NCBI GenBank assembly: GCA_017516445.1
Contig: JAFXCZ010000013.1
Span: 62,001-126,000 of the forward strand
Origin: Clostridia bacterium
GTDB lineage: Bacteria; Bacillota; Clostridia; Oscillospirales; Acutalibacteraceae
Direction of reading: 5' to 3'
DNA length: 64,000 bases
Under the pieces are notes generated by a model that was not told the origin of the DNA, ran no database searches, and worked only from the letters and a program-made list of their open reading frames with translations. Numbering within the stretch: position 1 is the stretch's first letter; each line of letters opens with the position of its first letter. This document shows positions 43,691 to 52,236 of this stretch, one piece after another. The position numbers and the translations under genes are program-made.

Positions 43691-44791
43691 CTATAGCTTT
43701 TTCATAAAATTTTCTTTGTTTTCCTTCGCTGTGGTTGTCGGTCTGCCAAGGTCATCCCTTGAACCGATTGAACATTTTACTTCAATAAAGCATAATTCTT
43801 TACTGTTTTTTGCCTTAATAAGTTCTTTATCCAATTCCGAAAAATTATCAACACACACCGTATAGCTATAACCGCAGCCTTGCGCTATTTTAACCAAATC
43901 TAATTTATCAGCAACAGTGGGCATTCCTCCCACCGTTTCATGAGCTGAATTGTTAATAACAATATGAACCAAATTATTCGGAGAATTGGCACCAACAACC
44001 GCCATACCGCCCATATGCATCAGAGCCGCACCGTCGCCGTCTATACACCATATTTTTTTATCTGGCTTTTGCAAAGCTATTCCAAGTGCAATCGAAGAAC
44101 TGTGTCCCATTGAACCTACTGTCAAAAAATCATATCCGTGACCTTGCTTATTTGCTTCTCTGATTTCAAAAAGTTCGCGCGAAGCCTTTCCTGTAGTAGA
44201 AATTATGCTATCCTCTCCGCTTACTGCCACAATATGCTTTATAATATCTTCTCGGGACATTTTATTGCTATTTTGATACTTAATTTTTTTATCAAATTCA
44301 AGTGCACCCTTACGCACTACAAAGGCAACCTGCTTGCCGCTTTCCAAGAGCGGCTTCCAAACTTCAAGTTGTTTTTTAACCTCGCTTTCAGAGGTATCCT
44401 TGCTTATTATAAAGGTTTTGATATCCATATCCTCAAGTAGTTTAACAGTAACCTCTCCCTGATAGATATGCTGCGGTTCATCGGGAACATTTGGCTCACC
44501 TCGCCAACCCACAATAAACACGCAGGGTATACCGTAAACCTTATCGTTCATTAGCGATGCTACAGGATTTATAATATTGCCCTCACCGCTATTCTGCATA
44601 TAAACCACAGGCACCTTTCCTGTTGCGAGGTGATAACCTGCCGCAAGTGCCACCGCATTGCCCTCATTTGCGGCAATAATATGATTTTTTCCTATGCCGT
44701 AACGGTCAACAAGCCAATCACAAAGAGGTCTTAAAAGAGAATCTGGCACACCGGTAAAAAAATCAAAATCACTTAAAAATCCAAGTTTCAT
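43691..44791 (-). CDS. aepY: Phosphonopyruvate decarboxylase
   Basis: This 366-residue thiamine-diphosphate enzyme has FFTGVPDSLLRPLCDWL at its N-terminus (signature of the phosphonopyruvate/sulfopyruvate decarboxylase family). The catalytic Glu region is AANEGNAVALAAGYHLATGK, with YMQNSGEGNIINPVASL. The ThDP-binding block is IDGDGAALMHMGG to NNSAHETVGGMPT. It makes phosphonoacetaldehyde from phosphonopyruvate, the step that pulls the unfavourable PEP mutase reaction forward. Sulfopyruvate decarboxylase is excluded by the neighbouring PEP mutase. It is third in the operon. Confidence 0.93.
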   Translation of the reverse strand: MKLGFLSDFDFFTGVPDSLLRPLCDWLVDRYGIGKNHIIAANEGNAVALAAGYHLATGKVPVVYMQNSGEGNIINPVASLMNDKVYGIPCVFIVGWRGEPNVPDEPQHIYQGEVTVKLLEDMDIKTFIISKDTSESEVKKQLEVWKPLLESGKQVAFVVRKGALEFDKKIKYQNSNKMSREDIIKHIVAVSGEDSIISTTGKASRELFEIREANKQGHGYDFLTVGSMGHSSSIALGIALQKPDKKIWCIDGDGAALMHMGGMAVVGANSPNNLVHIVINNSAHETVGGMPTVADKLDLVKIAQGCGYSYTVCVDNFSELDKELIKAKNSKELCFIEVKCSIGSRDDLGRPTTTAKENKENFMKKL

Positions 44792-44794
44792 ATA

Positions 44795-45904
44795 TTACTG
44801 ATTCTCCCATGTTATTTTTTTATATAAATCGCAAAGTGCATTTTTATCAAGCTCGCAGGGATTGTTTTTCAGTCTTGAAAGATTGACTGATGACACCAAA
44901 AGTTCAAGCTCGGCAGCATTGGATTTTGGCGCTGTAATTTGAAGCTCTGACAATAATTTTTTAAAAATATTAACACCCGACAAGGCATCCTGTGCGCCAA
45001 GAGCACACGCAATTTCATTAAAGACTTTTTGCAAATAGTCAATACCTCTTTTATCGATGCATTTGTCTGGATTTTTAATCATAAACTCCCATATATGTGG
45101 AAGACCAATACCAACCGCATGACCGTGCGGTATGCCGTAAAGAGTAGTCATCTTATAGCTCATAGCATGAGCGGAGGTAGTAGAGGTTATATTGATTGCC
45201 CTGCCCGCGTAATTAGAACCCAGCATAATCTCTTCCGTAGCAAGCAGTTCATTGCCGAAGATATAACCCCTGTAATTGTTCATTATTTTTTCTACCGCAA
45301 TTTTAGCGTACGTTTTACTTTCATCGGTAGAATGTACCGACCACCACGATTCTATTGCCTGACAAAGCGCATCAAGCAAGGTGCATTTTTTTTGGTACTC
45401 GGGCAAGGAATAAAGCAATGTGGCATCAAGAAAAGCATATTCGGGCACAAGAAACTGCGGACCTATAGACTGCTTTTCTCCGTTATAGTAAAAAACCGAA
45501 AAGCGTGTTGACTCACTGCCCGTACCTGCCGTTGTAGGAACAGCAAAAAGCGGTATTTCCGTATCTCTTAATTCCTGTTTAAAATAAAGCTCTCCCTCTT
45601 TCATGTTGCAAAAAGCTTTTATGCATTTTGCAACATCAATAGCACTTCCGCCGCCTACTGCAACAATAGCATCGCATTTTTCATTATTGAAAATCTCAAT
45701 ACCCTTGCAGATTTCCTCATACTTTGGGTTGGCTGTAAAATCATTAAAATAAACATAAGGTATGTTAATACCTTCAAAATATTTATCAATCCCCATAGCA
45801 AAAAAAGAATTACCGCAAACAAGCATAAACTTATTTACATTTAAATCCTTTAAAATTCCGCCAATTTTTTCATAACATTTTTGTCCGCTTAATATCTTTT
45901 GCAT
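44795..45904 (-). CDS. Iron-containing alcohol dehydrogenase, probable phosphonoacetaldehyde reductase
   Basis: The 369 residues belong to the group III (Fe-dependent) alcohol dehydrogenases: GGGSAIDVAKCIKAFC binds NAD(P), VPTTAGTGSESTRFSV follows, and metal ligands sit in DALCQAIESWWSVHSTDES and SAHAMSYKMTTLYGIPHGHAVGIGLP. Placed 3 bp from both pepM and ppd, it most likely reduces phosphonoacetaldehyde to 2-hydroxyethylphosphonate, as PhpC-like enzymes do. That assignment is inferred from context. Confidence 0.88.
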   Translation of the reverse strand: MQKILSGQKCYEKIGGILKDLNVNKFMLVCGNSFFAMGIDKYFEGINIPYVYFNDFTANPKYEEICKGIEIFNNEKCDAIVAVGGGSAIDVAKCIKAFCNMKEGELYFKQELRDTEIPLFAVPTTAGTGSESTRFSVFYYNGEKQSIGPQFLVPEYAFLDATLLYSLPEYQKKCTLLDALCQAIESWWSVHSTDESKTYAKIAVEKIMNNYRGYIFGNELLATEEIMLGSNYAGRAINITSTTSAHAMSYKMTTLYGIPHGHAVGIGLPHIWEFMIKNPDKCIDKRGIDYLQKVFNEIACALGAQDALSGVNIFKKLLSELQITAPKSNAAELELLVSSVNLSRLKNNPCELDKNALCDLYKKITWENQ

Positions 45905-45906
45905 TT

Positions 45907-47232
45907 TTATTCCTCCGGAATAAGATTTATTATCTCCTTAATACTCATACACATATCATCAGCCTCTTTAGCACGGTGATTGGTAAGTATTGTCTTAGCA
46001 ACATTCTGCATAGCAGGAAAACCGCTTCTTGTAAGCTGATTGGCATATATAACAACATTAACACCACGTTCTTTAAATTCTTGCTCTGTTACCGTGTTAA
46101 ATGAAGTTGGCACAACAACAATTGGGGTTGAGGTGTTCTCTATTCTGAATTTTTCTACAAATTCAAAAATCTCATCTGGTTCCTTTTTACGTGAATGAAT
46201 CATAATTGCATCTGCCCCTGCCTTTGAGAAAGCAAACGCACGTTCAAGCGCATCCTCCATACCACGCTCAAGTATCAGACTTTCTATTCGGGCGCATATC
46301 ATAAAATCTTTAGTTTTCTGCGCTCGCTTACCTGCCCTTATTTTTTCACAGAAATTATCTATACTATCCTGTGTCTGCTGGACCTCAGTCCCAAAAAGCG
46401 AGTTCTTTTTAAGTCCTGTTTTATCTTCAATTATAACCATTGAAACGCCCATACGTTCAAGGCTCTTTACAGTATAAACAAAATGCTCTGTTAGACCGCC
46501 CGTATCGCCATCGAAAATAATTGGCTTAGTAGTAACTTCCATTATATCATCAATAGTGCGAAAGCGCGATGTCATATCGACAAGCTCGATATCGGGCTTG
46601 CCCTTTGCGGTACTGTCACAAAGGCTTGAAACCCACATTGCATCAAACTGATAGGTTTTGCCGTCCTGTAAAACGGTAGTGTTTTCAGCTATAAGACCTG
46701 TTATACCGCTGTGTGCTTCTATTGCAGTAACACACCCTTTCATATCTATAAGCTTTTTAAGACGGCCGCGGCGTACATCGGGTGTACCTAAATTCATACG
46801 GGCACGCTTTTCGATTTTTTCAAAACCCTCATTAAGCGTATAAGGAAATTCTACTAAACGTCCACCATACTCTGCAAGAACACATGCAACCTCATCGCGA
46901 ATCGGTTTTTGAAAACCCGACTGCCAATCATCACCGTGAACAACAATATCAGGTCTGAGTTCACGCAAAACATCCCTGTAGCTCAATGTTTTTTGCTCTA
47001 TAACGCGGTCAACGCCCGAAATATTCTCATAAATAACCTTTCTTTCCGAAAACGGTACCAACGGAAACCGCTTATAGCTTGCCACTGCTTCATCCGATAA
47101 GACACCGATAGTAAGTGTACCAAGCTCAGCCGCTTTTTTTATAATTTCAATATGACCGTTATGGATAAAGTCACTCGAAAAGCACATATAAACTGTTGTT
47201 CTTTTAATATTTTTATTATTCTTAAAAACCAT
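45907..47232 (-). CDS. pepM: Phosphoenolpyruvate mutase with N-terminal cytidylyltransferase-like domain
   Basis: The 441 residues are a fusion. Residues about 12-130 are a nucleotidyltransferase domain (VYMCFSSDFIHNGHIEIIKKA with the HxGH motif, PLVPFSERKVIYENISGVD, DIVVHGDDW). The PEP mutase barrel runs from about GTPDVRRGRLKKLI to the end. EDKTGLKKNSLFG is the diagnostic PEP mutase loop (EDKxxxKxNS), separating it from isocitrate-lyase relatives, and FDGDTGG binds the substrate. It forms the C-P bond. ATG 47232 follows AAGGAGAT, so the longer frame to 47301 is not used. The usual ISTT-type C-terminal signature of the nucleotidyltransferase is not evident. Confidence 0.94.
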   Translation of the reverse strand: MVFKNNKNIKRTTVYMCFSSDFIHNGHIEIIKKAAELGTLTIGVLSDEAVASYKRFPLVPFSERKVIYENISGVDRVIEQKTLSYRDVLRELRPDIVVHGDDWQSGFQKPIRDEVACVLAEYGGRLVEFPYTLNEGFEKIEKRARMNLGTPDVRRGRLKKLIDMKGCVTAIEAHSGITGLIAENTTVLQDGKTYQFDAMWVSSLCDSTAKGKPDIELVDMTSRFRTIDDIMEVTTKPIIFDGDTGGLTEHFVYTVKSLERMGVSMVIIEDKTGLKKNSLFGTEVQQTQDSIDNFCEKIRAGKRAQKTKDFMICARIESLILERGMEDALERAFAFSKAGADAIMIHSRKKEPDEIFEFVEKFRIENTSTPIVVVPTSFNTVTEQEFKERGVNVVIYANQLTRSGFPAMQNVAKTILTNHRAKEADDMCMSIKEIINLIPEE

Positions 47233-47281
47233 AAAACATCTCCTTCTAAGAGAAATATAGTAATTTTCTCTATGCCACATA

Positions 47282-47309
47282 ATTATACTTAAAATCAACA
47301 TTTTGTCAA
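47282..47309 (-). promoter_or_regulatory. Consensus sigma-A promoter of the phosphonate operon
   Basis: On the minus strand TTGACA (47309-47304), 16 bp, TATAAT (47287-47282), both perfect consensus. An inverted copy of part of the spacer (TTAAAATCAACA) lies at about 47355-47369. Confidence 0.88.
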
Positions 47310-47410
47310 CAAATATTTTAAAAATAAACTAATAATGAACAAAAATCACCTTTTGTTGATTTTAAATACATTTTTTTGGTAAAACTATAACCATAGCATA
47401 GTTTTATTTT

Positions 47411-49798
47411 TTAACTTTTAAGCTGTGCTATGGTTACACCGTTTTCGCCCTCGCCAAAGGTTCCTAAACGGAAGCTTTCTATACTTTTATGATTTCTCAA
47501 ATGTGCCTGTATATTCTTCCGAAGTACACCCGTACCCTTGCCGTGAATAATACGCACAGTTTCAAGTCCCGACAAAACCGCGTTGTCTATATAGTTATCA
47601 AGCTCCATAATAGCCTCGTCGCTCGCTTGGCCTCTAAGGTCAATTTCGCCTGAAATCACACGGTCCTTGCGCGATTTTATACCCGAAACATTGCGGGTTT
47701 TCTTAATTTCAGTAGTAGGTGCCGATTTGGATTTTAGTCGCAAATTTTCAAAATCTGCCCACATTTTTATTGAACCGGACATAACATACGCCTGCTTTTT
47801 ATCCTGCTTTACGTCAATAACCGTAGCATCGCGGTTAATATCGGTAATAATCACGATATCACCCTTTGAAAGTGAGGTTACCGCTTCACCCTTAGCCTTA
47901 TGGCTTATAACGGGGTTTGCCTCATCCTCAAGCTCTTTAAGTGAAGCTTTAAACATTCCCCTTGCCTTTTCAGCCATTTTTGCCGAATTTTCGGCATTAA
48001 TAGTCTTTTTCATTTCTTCAAGCTCATTCAAAAGAAGTGATGCCTTATATCTCGCGTTTTCAATTATTGCGTTAGCCTTTTGGCGTGTTTGCTCCATAAG
48101 CTTTTCGGTTTTAATCTCAAGCTCATGCTCGCGCATATCCGCTTTTTTCTTACTTTCGGCAACCTCAAAGCGAAGCTTTTGCGCTATAGCCTTTTCCTTT
48201 TCGGCGGCATTTCTTGCCTTTTCAAGCGCCGCCACAACCTTTTCAAAGCGCAAATCCTCTTCTCTTACCTGTTCCTTTGCGGTGGCTATAATATCCTCTT
48301 CAAGTCCCAATCTGCCAGAAATGGCAAACGCATTAGAACGTCCGGGCATACCGGTTATAAGCCTGTATGTAGGCTTCAGAGTAGACACATCAAATTCACA
48401 AGAGGCATTCTCAACACCGTCTTCGTCAATAGCGTAGGATTTAAGCTCGGGATAATGGGTTGTAGCTACAACGCGGCTTCCGTAAGCGCGAAGACGCATT
48501 AAAATAGCCTTTGCCAACGCCGCACCCTCTATTGGGTCGGTACCCGCGCAAAGCTCATCAAAAAGCACTAAGGAATCGCTATCCGCATTCTTTAAAATCG
48601 AAATAATATTAACCATATGCGAAGAAAAGGTAGAAAGCGACTGCTCAATGCTCTGCTCATCACCGATATCCGCGAATACGTTCTCATAAACCGCAATTTC
48701 ACTGTCGTCATCACAAGGAATCATAAGTCCGCACATAGCCATAAGGGTTAAAAGACCGATAGTTTTAAGTGTTACGGTTTTACCGCCTGTGTTAGGGCCC
48801 GTTATAACCAAAGTGCTGTAATCCTTACCGAGCTCCACCGTAATGGGCACTACAGTTTTATAATTAATGAGCGGATGCCTTGCATTTTTAAGGTAGGTTT
48901 TACCAACCTTATTGATTTTAGGCACAACCGCCCGCATTTTATATGCAAGCTTAGCTTTAGCAAAAATAAGGTTAAGCTCTGCCAAAGCGTTATAGGACAT
49001 AATAATACTGTCACTGAATGTGCCCGATTCTGCCGAAAGCTCAGCCAAAATGCGCTCTATTTCCTCTTTTTCTTTAAGCTTTAAAACCCTTATTTCGTTA
49101 TTGGTTTCAACCACGCTCATAGGCTCAACAAACAGAGTAGAGCCTGAAGAAGATGTATCGTGAACGATACCGCTAATCTGTCCCTTATGCTCCGCTTTAA
49201 GAGGTACAACAAAGCGTCCGTCACGCTGAGTGATAATTGACTCTTGCAAGTATTTCGCCGTAGGTCCCTTAATGATTTTTTCAAGGTTTTCGCGCAGCTT
49301 AGCCGATTTTGCACTTATTTTACGCCTCAAATCATAAAGCGCGGGCGAAGCATTGTCGTTTAATTCCTCTTCATTTTTAATAGCAAAATTTATTTTATCT
49401 TCAAGATACTTATTAGGTATAAGGGATAAAAAGTAATCCTCAAGCGAAGTATTTTCCATTGTAAGACAGTTATTTCGCCATTCTTTTATAACCCTTATAA
49501 CCCTTAGTGTTTCTGCAATGTCCAAAAGTTCTTTAATTGACAAAACTGCCGAAGACTGCGCGCGGCGAAGACTGTTTGCAACATTTTTAGCGCCCGAAAA
49601 AGAGGGTGCTTGATATTTTGCCATAAAAATATATGCATCCTCTGTATTTTTAAGCAATGTTTCAACCGTTTCAGCGTCGGTCGCGGGCAGGATTTCCAAA
49701 GCCATACGGGCGGCATCCTCAAGTGCGGTTTCTTGCTTTAACAGTTCTAAAATTTTATCAAGCTCTAAGGTTTTTAAGGTCCTCGGTTTAACTGACAT
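47411..49798 (-). CDS. mutS2: MutS2 endonuclease/ribosome-rescue ATPase
   Basis: The 795 residues contain the MutS core (LYDLRRKISAKSAKLRENLEKII clamp), the ATPase LVITGPNTGGKTVTLKT with VFADIGDEQSIEQSLSTFSSHM and LVLFDELCAGTDPIEGAALA, a long coiled coil (about 520-620), and a C-terminal Smr nuclease domain with EIDLRGQASDEAIMELDNYID and VRIIHGKGTGVLRKNI. The mismatch-reading N-terminal domain of MutS is absent, as usual for MutS2. Homologues suppress recombination or split collided ribosomes. It lies 3 bp after recO. Confidence 0.96.
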   Translation of the reverse strand: MSVKPRTLKTLELDKILELLKQETALEDAARMALEILPATDAETVETLLKNTEDAYIFMAKYQAPSFSGAKNVANSLRRAQSSAVLSIKELLDIAETLRVIRVIKEWRNNCLTMENTSLEDYFLSLIPNKYLEDKINFAIKNEEELNDNASPALYDLRRKISAKSAKLRENLEKIIKGPTAKYLQESIITQRDGRFVVPLKAEHKGQISGIVHDTSSSGSTLFVEPMSVVETNNEIRVLKLKEKEEIERILAELSAESGTFSDSIIMSYNALAELNLIFAKAKLAYKMRAVVPKINKVGKTYLKNARHPLINYKTVVPITVELGKDYSTLVITGPNTGGKTVTLKTIGLLTLMAMCGLMIPCDDDSEIAVYENVFADIGDEQSIEQSLSTFSSHMVNIISILKNADSDSLVLFDELCAGTDPIEGAALAKAILMRLRAYGSRVVATTHYPELKSYAIDEDGVENASCEFDVSTLKPTYRLITGMPGRSNAFAISGRLGLEEDIIATAKEQVREEDLRFEKVVAALEKARNAAEKEKAIAQKLRFEVAESKKKADMREHELEIKTEKLMEQTRQKANAIIENARYKASLLLNELEEMKKTINAENSAKMAEKARGMFKASLKELEDEANPVISHKAKGEAVTSLSKGDIVIITDINRDATVIDVKQDKKQAYVMSGSIKMWADFENLRLKSKSAPTTEIKKTRNVSGIKSRKDRVISGEIDLRGQASDEAIMELDNYIDNAVLSGLETVRIIHGKGTGVLRKNIQAHLRNHKSIESFRLGTFGEGENGVTIAQLKS

Positions 49799-49801
49799 TT
49801 A

Positions 49802-50557
49802 TTACTCCTTAATACTGTTGTAAAATTCTAAAGTAGAAAATTTATGGTCGGTTTGTACCGTTATATATTCGCCTGTAATTTCCGATAATTCTTTAGCCTT
49901 ATTATCGGGTATATCAAACGAATAAAGATTTTTAAACTGGGAATAAACTATATGCCGAAGAGAGCTTAGCAAAGTGCGGTCAACAGGCTTTAAACGGTTA
50001 TCATTAAGGCAATCCTTACAGCATAAAATCCCGTTATAAATATCAAAAAACATAACCGCATCTTCAAATTTGCCACAGCTTTCGCACGCAACAAGGTCGG
50101 GCGCATATCCCGAAACTGCCGCAACGCGAAGCTCGGTTATAGCCTTGATTAGTGGCGGAAAGCGCTTTTCTTTAGTAAGAAAATGAAGTGAATTTAAAAC
50201 AAGGCGCAAAAGCTCCACATTAGGCTCGCCCTCAGTACCGAAGACATAAGCCAATTCACAAAAATACTGTGAGAGCGCCAAAACCGTAATATCACTCCCC
50301 GCGCCGAAAAAGACCGTAATAGGAGTTGCCTCATAAATGCGAAGACTGTTATTTTTTCGCTTTATTGCAAAGCTTGCGTATGTAAGAAGCGAGGTTGCAC
50401 TCGCCTTTTTTGATTTAACATTCTGCGCACCGCTTGCAAAAGCCTTAATAATGCCATATTCACGGCTGAAGAGAGTGACTAAGCGGTCGTTGTCCCCTAT
50501 CTTCATTTCCTTTATCACAAGCGCCTCGGTTGTAAAGCGATTCTCCGCTTCTGCCAC
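49802..50557 (-). CDS. recO: DNA repair protein RecO
   Basis: The 251 residues start with an OB fold (TTEALVIKEMKIGDNDRLVTLFSREYGIIKAFASGA). A helical region holds the zinc cysteines CESCGKF and CCKDC. RecO loads RecA with RecR. I choose GTG 50557 behind GGAGG; the frame is open to 50566, but that GTG overlaps the RBS. It follows era with the small yqzL-like frame between and partly overlapping, as in other Firmicutes. Confidence 0.93.
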   Translation of the reverse strand: MAEAENRFTTEALVIKEMKIGDNDRLVTLFSREYGIIKAFASGAQNVKSKKASATSLLTYASFAIKRKNNSLRIYEATPITVFFGAGSDITVLALSQYFCELAYVFGTEGEPNVELLRLVLNSLHFLTKEKRFPPLIKAITELRVAAVSGYAPDLVACESCGKFEDAVMFFDIYNGILCCKDCLNDNRLKPVDRTLLSSLRHIVYSQFKNLYSFDIPDNKAKELSEITGEYITVQTDHKFSTLEFYNSIKE

Positions 50558-50651
50558 AATCTCCACCTCCGCGTGAAGAATTTACATAGTATAAATAATC
50601 GGTCACCTTACCGCTTAGTGTAAAGCGTGACCAAGCATTTTTTGTTTCCAT
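50460..50651 (-). CDS. YqzL-like small protein between era and recO
   Basis: A 63-codon frame starts at ATG 50651, five bases after GGGTGA. Its first 29 residues, including AWSRFTLSGKVTDYLYYVNS, match the W-x-x-F-x-x-(T/S)G-x-(V/I)-x-x-YL pattern of YqzL, a small conserved protein always found between era and recO in Bacilli. The C-terminal half runs out of frame through the recO start and may be only partly meaningful. Function unknown. Real because of position, RBS and motif, but short. Confidence 0.6.
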   Translation of the reverse strand: METKNAWSRFTLSGKVTDYLYYVNSSRGGGDCGRSGESLYNRGACDKGNEDRGQRPLSHSLQP

Positions 50652-50705
50652 AATATCACCCAAAAATAGTTTTAGGTAATATCGTCAAATTATAAAAGGG
50701 AAAAA

Positions 50706-51626
50706 TTAGTCTAAACCGAAGGTGTGTATAAGTCCCTGACGGTTACGCCAATCCTCCTTAACCTTTACCCATAATTTAACAGTTGACTTGATGCCAAAAA
50801 ACTGCTCTATCTCCTTGCGCGCCATAGTACCTATGCGCTTAAGCATACTGCCGTTTTTACCTATAATAATTCCTTTATGGGATTCTCTTTCGCAAATAAT
50901 GGTAGCTTCTACTTCAACAATAGGCTCACCCTGTGCTGTATCCCTTTCAAAAAAGCGCTCCAAATCAACCGCAATGCCGTGCGGCACCTCTTTATCGAGC
51001 GTACGCAAAAGCTTTTCGCGTATCATTTCAGCAACCATAACCTTTTCGGGTTGGTCGGTGACATCGTCATCGGGGAAATAATGTACCGACGGCTTTGAAA
51101 ACTTTTTAAGCTCTTGCAGTAATATTTCAACCCCGTCACCTGTTCTTGCCGAAAGCGGAATAACCGTTTCAAACTCAAACGTCTTTGTGTAAGCTGTAAT
51201 AATTGTTAAAAGCTCATCCTTTTTCTCTAGTAAATCAATTTTATTTATAACTAAAACAGCCTTTAACTTGCGTTTTTTAAGCTCGTTTATAAGCTCAACC
51301 TCGGCAGGCGGAAGATTATCAGAATCAAACTTAAATTTAGGATTAGCCTCCACCACAAGCACCGCCGCGTCAACATCACTCATACCGTCGCTTACAGCCT
51401 TGTTCATATTCTTATCAAGCTCATTCCTTGCCCTGTGAAAGCCTGGGGTGTCAATAAAAACAAGCTGATTTTCACCCTCGGTCTTAATGCCCATAATTTT
51501 GGTGCGCGTAGTTTGAGGCTTGTCCGATACTATCGCAACCTTTTGCCCCAAAATCCTGTTCATAAGCGAGGATTTGCCAACATTAGGACGACCGATTATT
51601 GTAATAAAAGCTGATGTTTCTTTCAT
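50706..51626 (-). CDS. era: GTPase Era
   Basis: The 306 residues have the G domain with G1 IGRPNVGKSSLMN, G3 DTPGFHRARNELDK, G4 NKIDLL and G5 SARTGDG. The C-terminal KH domain has CERESHKGIIIGKNGSMLKRIGTMARKEIE. Era helps mature the 30S subunit by binding the 3' end of 16S rRNA. ATG 51626 follows AAAGGAAAG. The frame continues to 51728 through a hairpin-rich intergenic stretch that is not part of Era. Confidence 0.97.
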   Translation of the reverse strand: MKETSAFITIIGRPNVGKSSLMNRILGQKVAIVSDKPQTTRTKIMGIKTEGENQLVFIDTPGFHRARNELDKNMNKAVSDGMSDVDAAVLVVEANPKFKFDSDNLPPAEVELINELKKRKLKAVLVINKIDLLEKKDELLTIITAYTKTFEFETVIPLSARTGDGVEILLQELKKFSKPSVHYFPDDDVTDQPEKVMVAEMIREKLLRTLDKEVPHGIAVDLERFFERDTAQGEPIVEVEATIICERESHKGIIIGKNGSMLKRIGTMARKEIEQFFGIKSTVKLWVKVKEDWRNRQGLIHTFGLD

Positions 51627-51753
51627 ATTTCTTTCCTTTTTATTTAATAACACAGTTGGTTTGAAAGAAAATTGTTCACAGTGCCGTTTTGCAGTGAGCG
51701 GTGCTGTACAAGGTACCGCCCCGAACAAAAAATGGTGCTGTGGACGATTTTAC

Positions 51754-52236
51754 TCAAACCTTGTTTATTGCCAATCCTAACAAATCGAGTATAGCTTCTT
51801 CTTTTTCTCTCATAATAGTCTGTTCCAGTCCGCCGTTTTCGTGGTCATAGCCCAAAAGATGAAGCATAGAGTGTACAGCCAAAAACGCAATCTCACGCTC
51901 AAGCGAATGACCGTACAAATCAGCCTGTGCTACAGCGTGCTCATAAGAAATAACTATATCGCCAAGCATTAAGGCATCGGTTTCGGGATTTTTATCATAA
52001 ACACCGTCGACACCAAGCGGGAAGGACAGTACATCTGTAGAAGAATCGATTTTCCTGTATTCGCGATTCATTTCCTTTATGATTTCATCATCCACTATTG
52101 TAACGTCAACCTCTGCGTTTTTCGTAAAGCCCTCATACCCTAAGGTCGCATTACAAGCCTTTCTTATAAGCAGTCTTGCGCCTGTAGGCAGCTTTATTCC
52201 CTTTTGTTTAACTGAAATATTTACCTTTACACTCAT
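51754..52236 (-). CDS. ybeY: Endoribonuclease YbeY (rRNA maturation)
   Basis: The 160 residues have the YbeY metal site HSMLHLLGYDHE (His-His-His), preceded by MNREYRKIDSSTDVLSFPLG and MLGDIVISYEHAVAQA. It trims 16S rRNA and assists 70S quality control. It overlaps phoH by 4 bp. In Firmicutes the order phoH-ybeY-(dgkA-cdd)-era is usual; dgkA and cdd are missing here. Confidence 0.95.
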   Translation of the reverse strand: MSVKVNISVKQKGIKLPTGARLLIRKACNATLGYEGFTKNAEVDVTIVDDEIIKEMNREYRKIDSSTDVLSFPLGVDGVYDKNPETDALMLGDIVISYEHAVAQADLYGHSLEREIAFLAVHSMLHLLGYDHENGGLEQTIMREKEEAILDLLGLAINKV

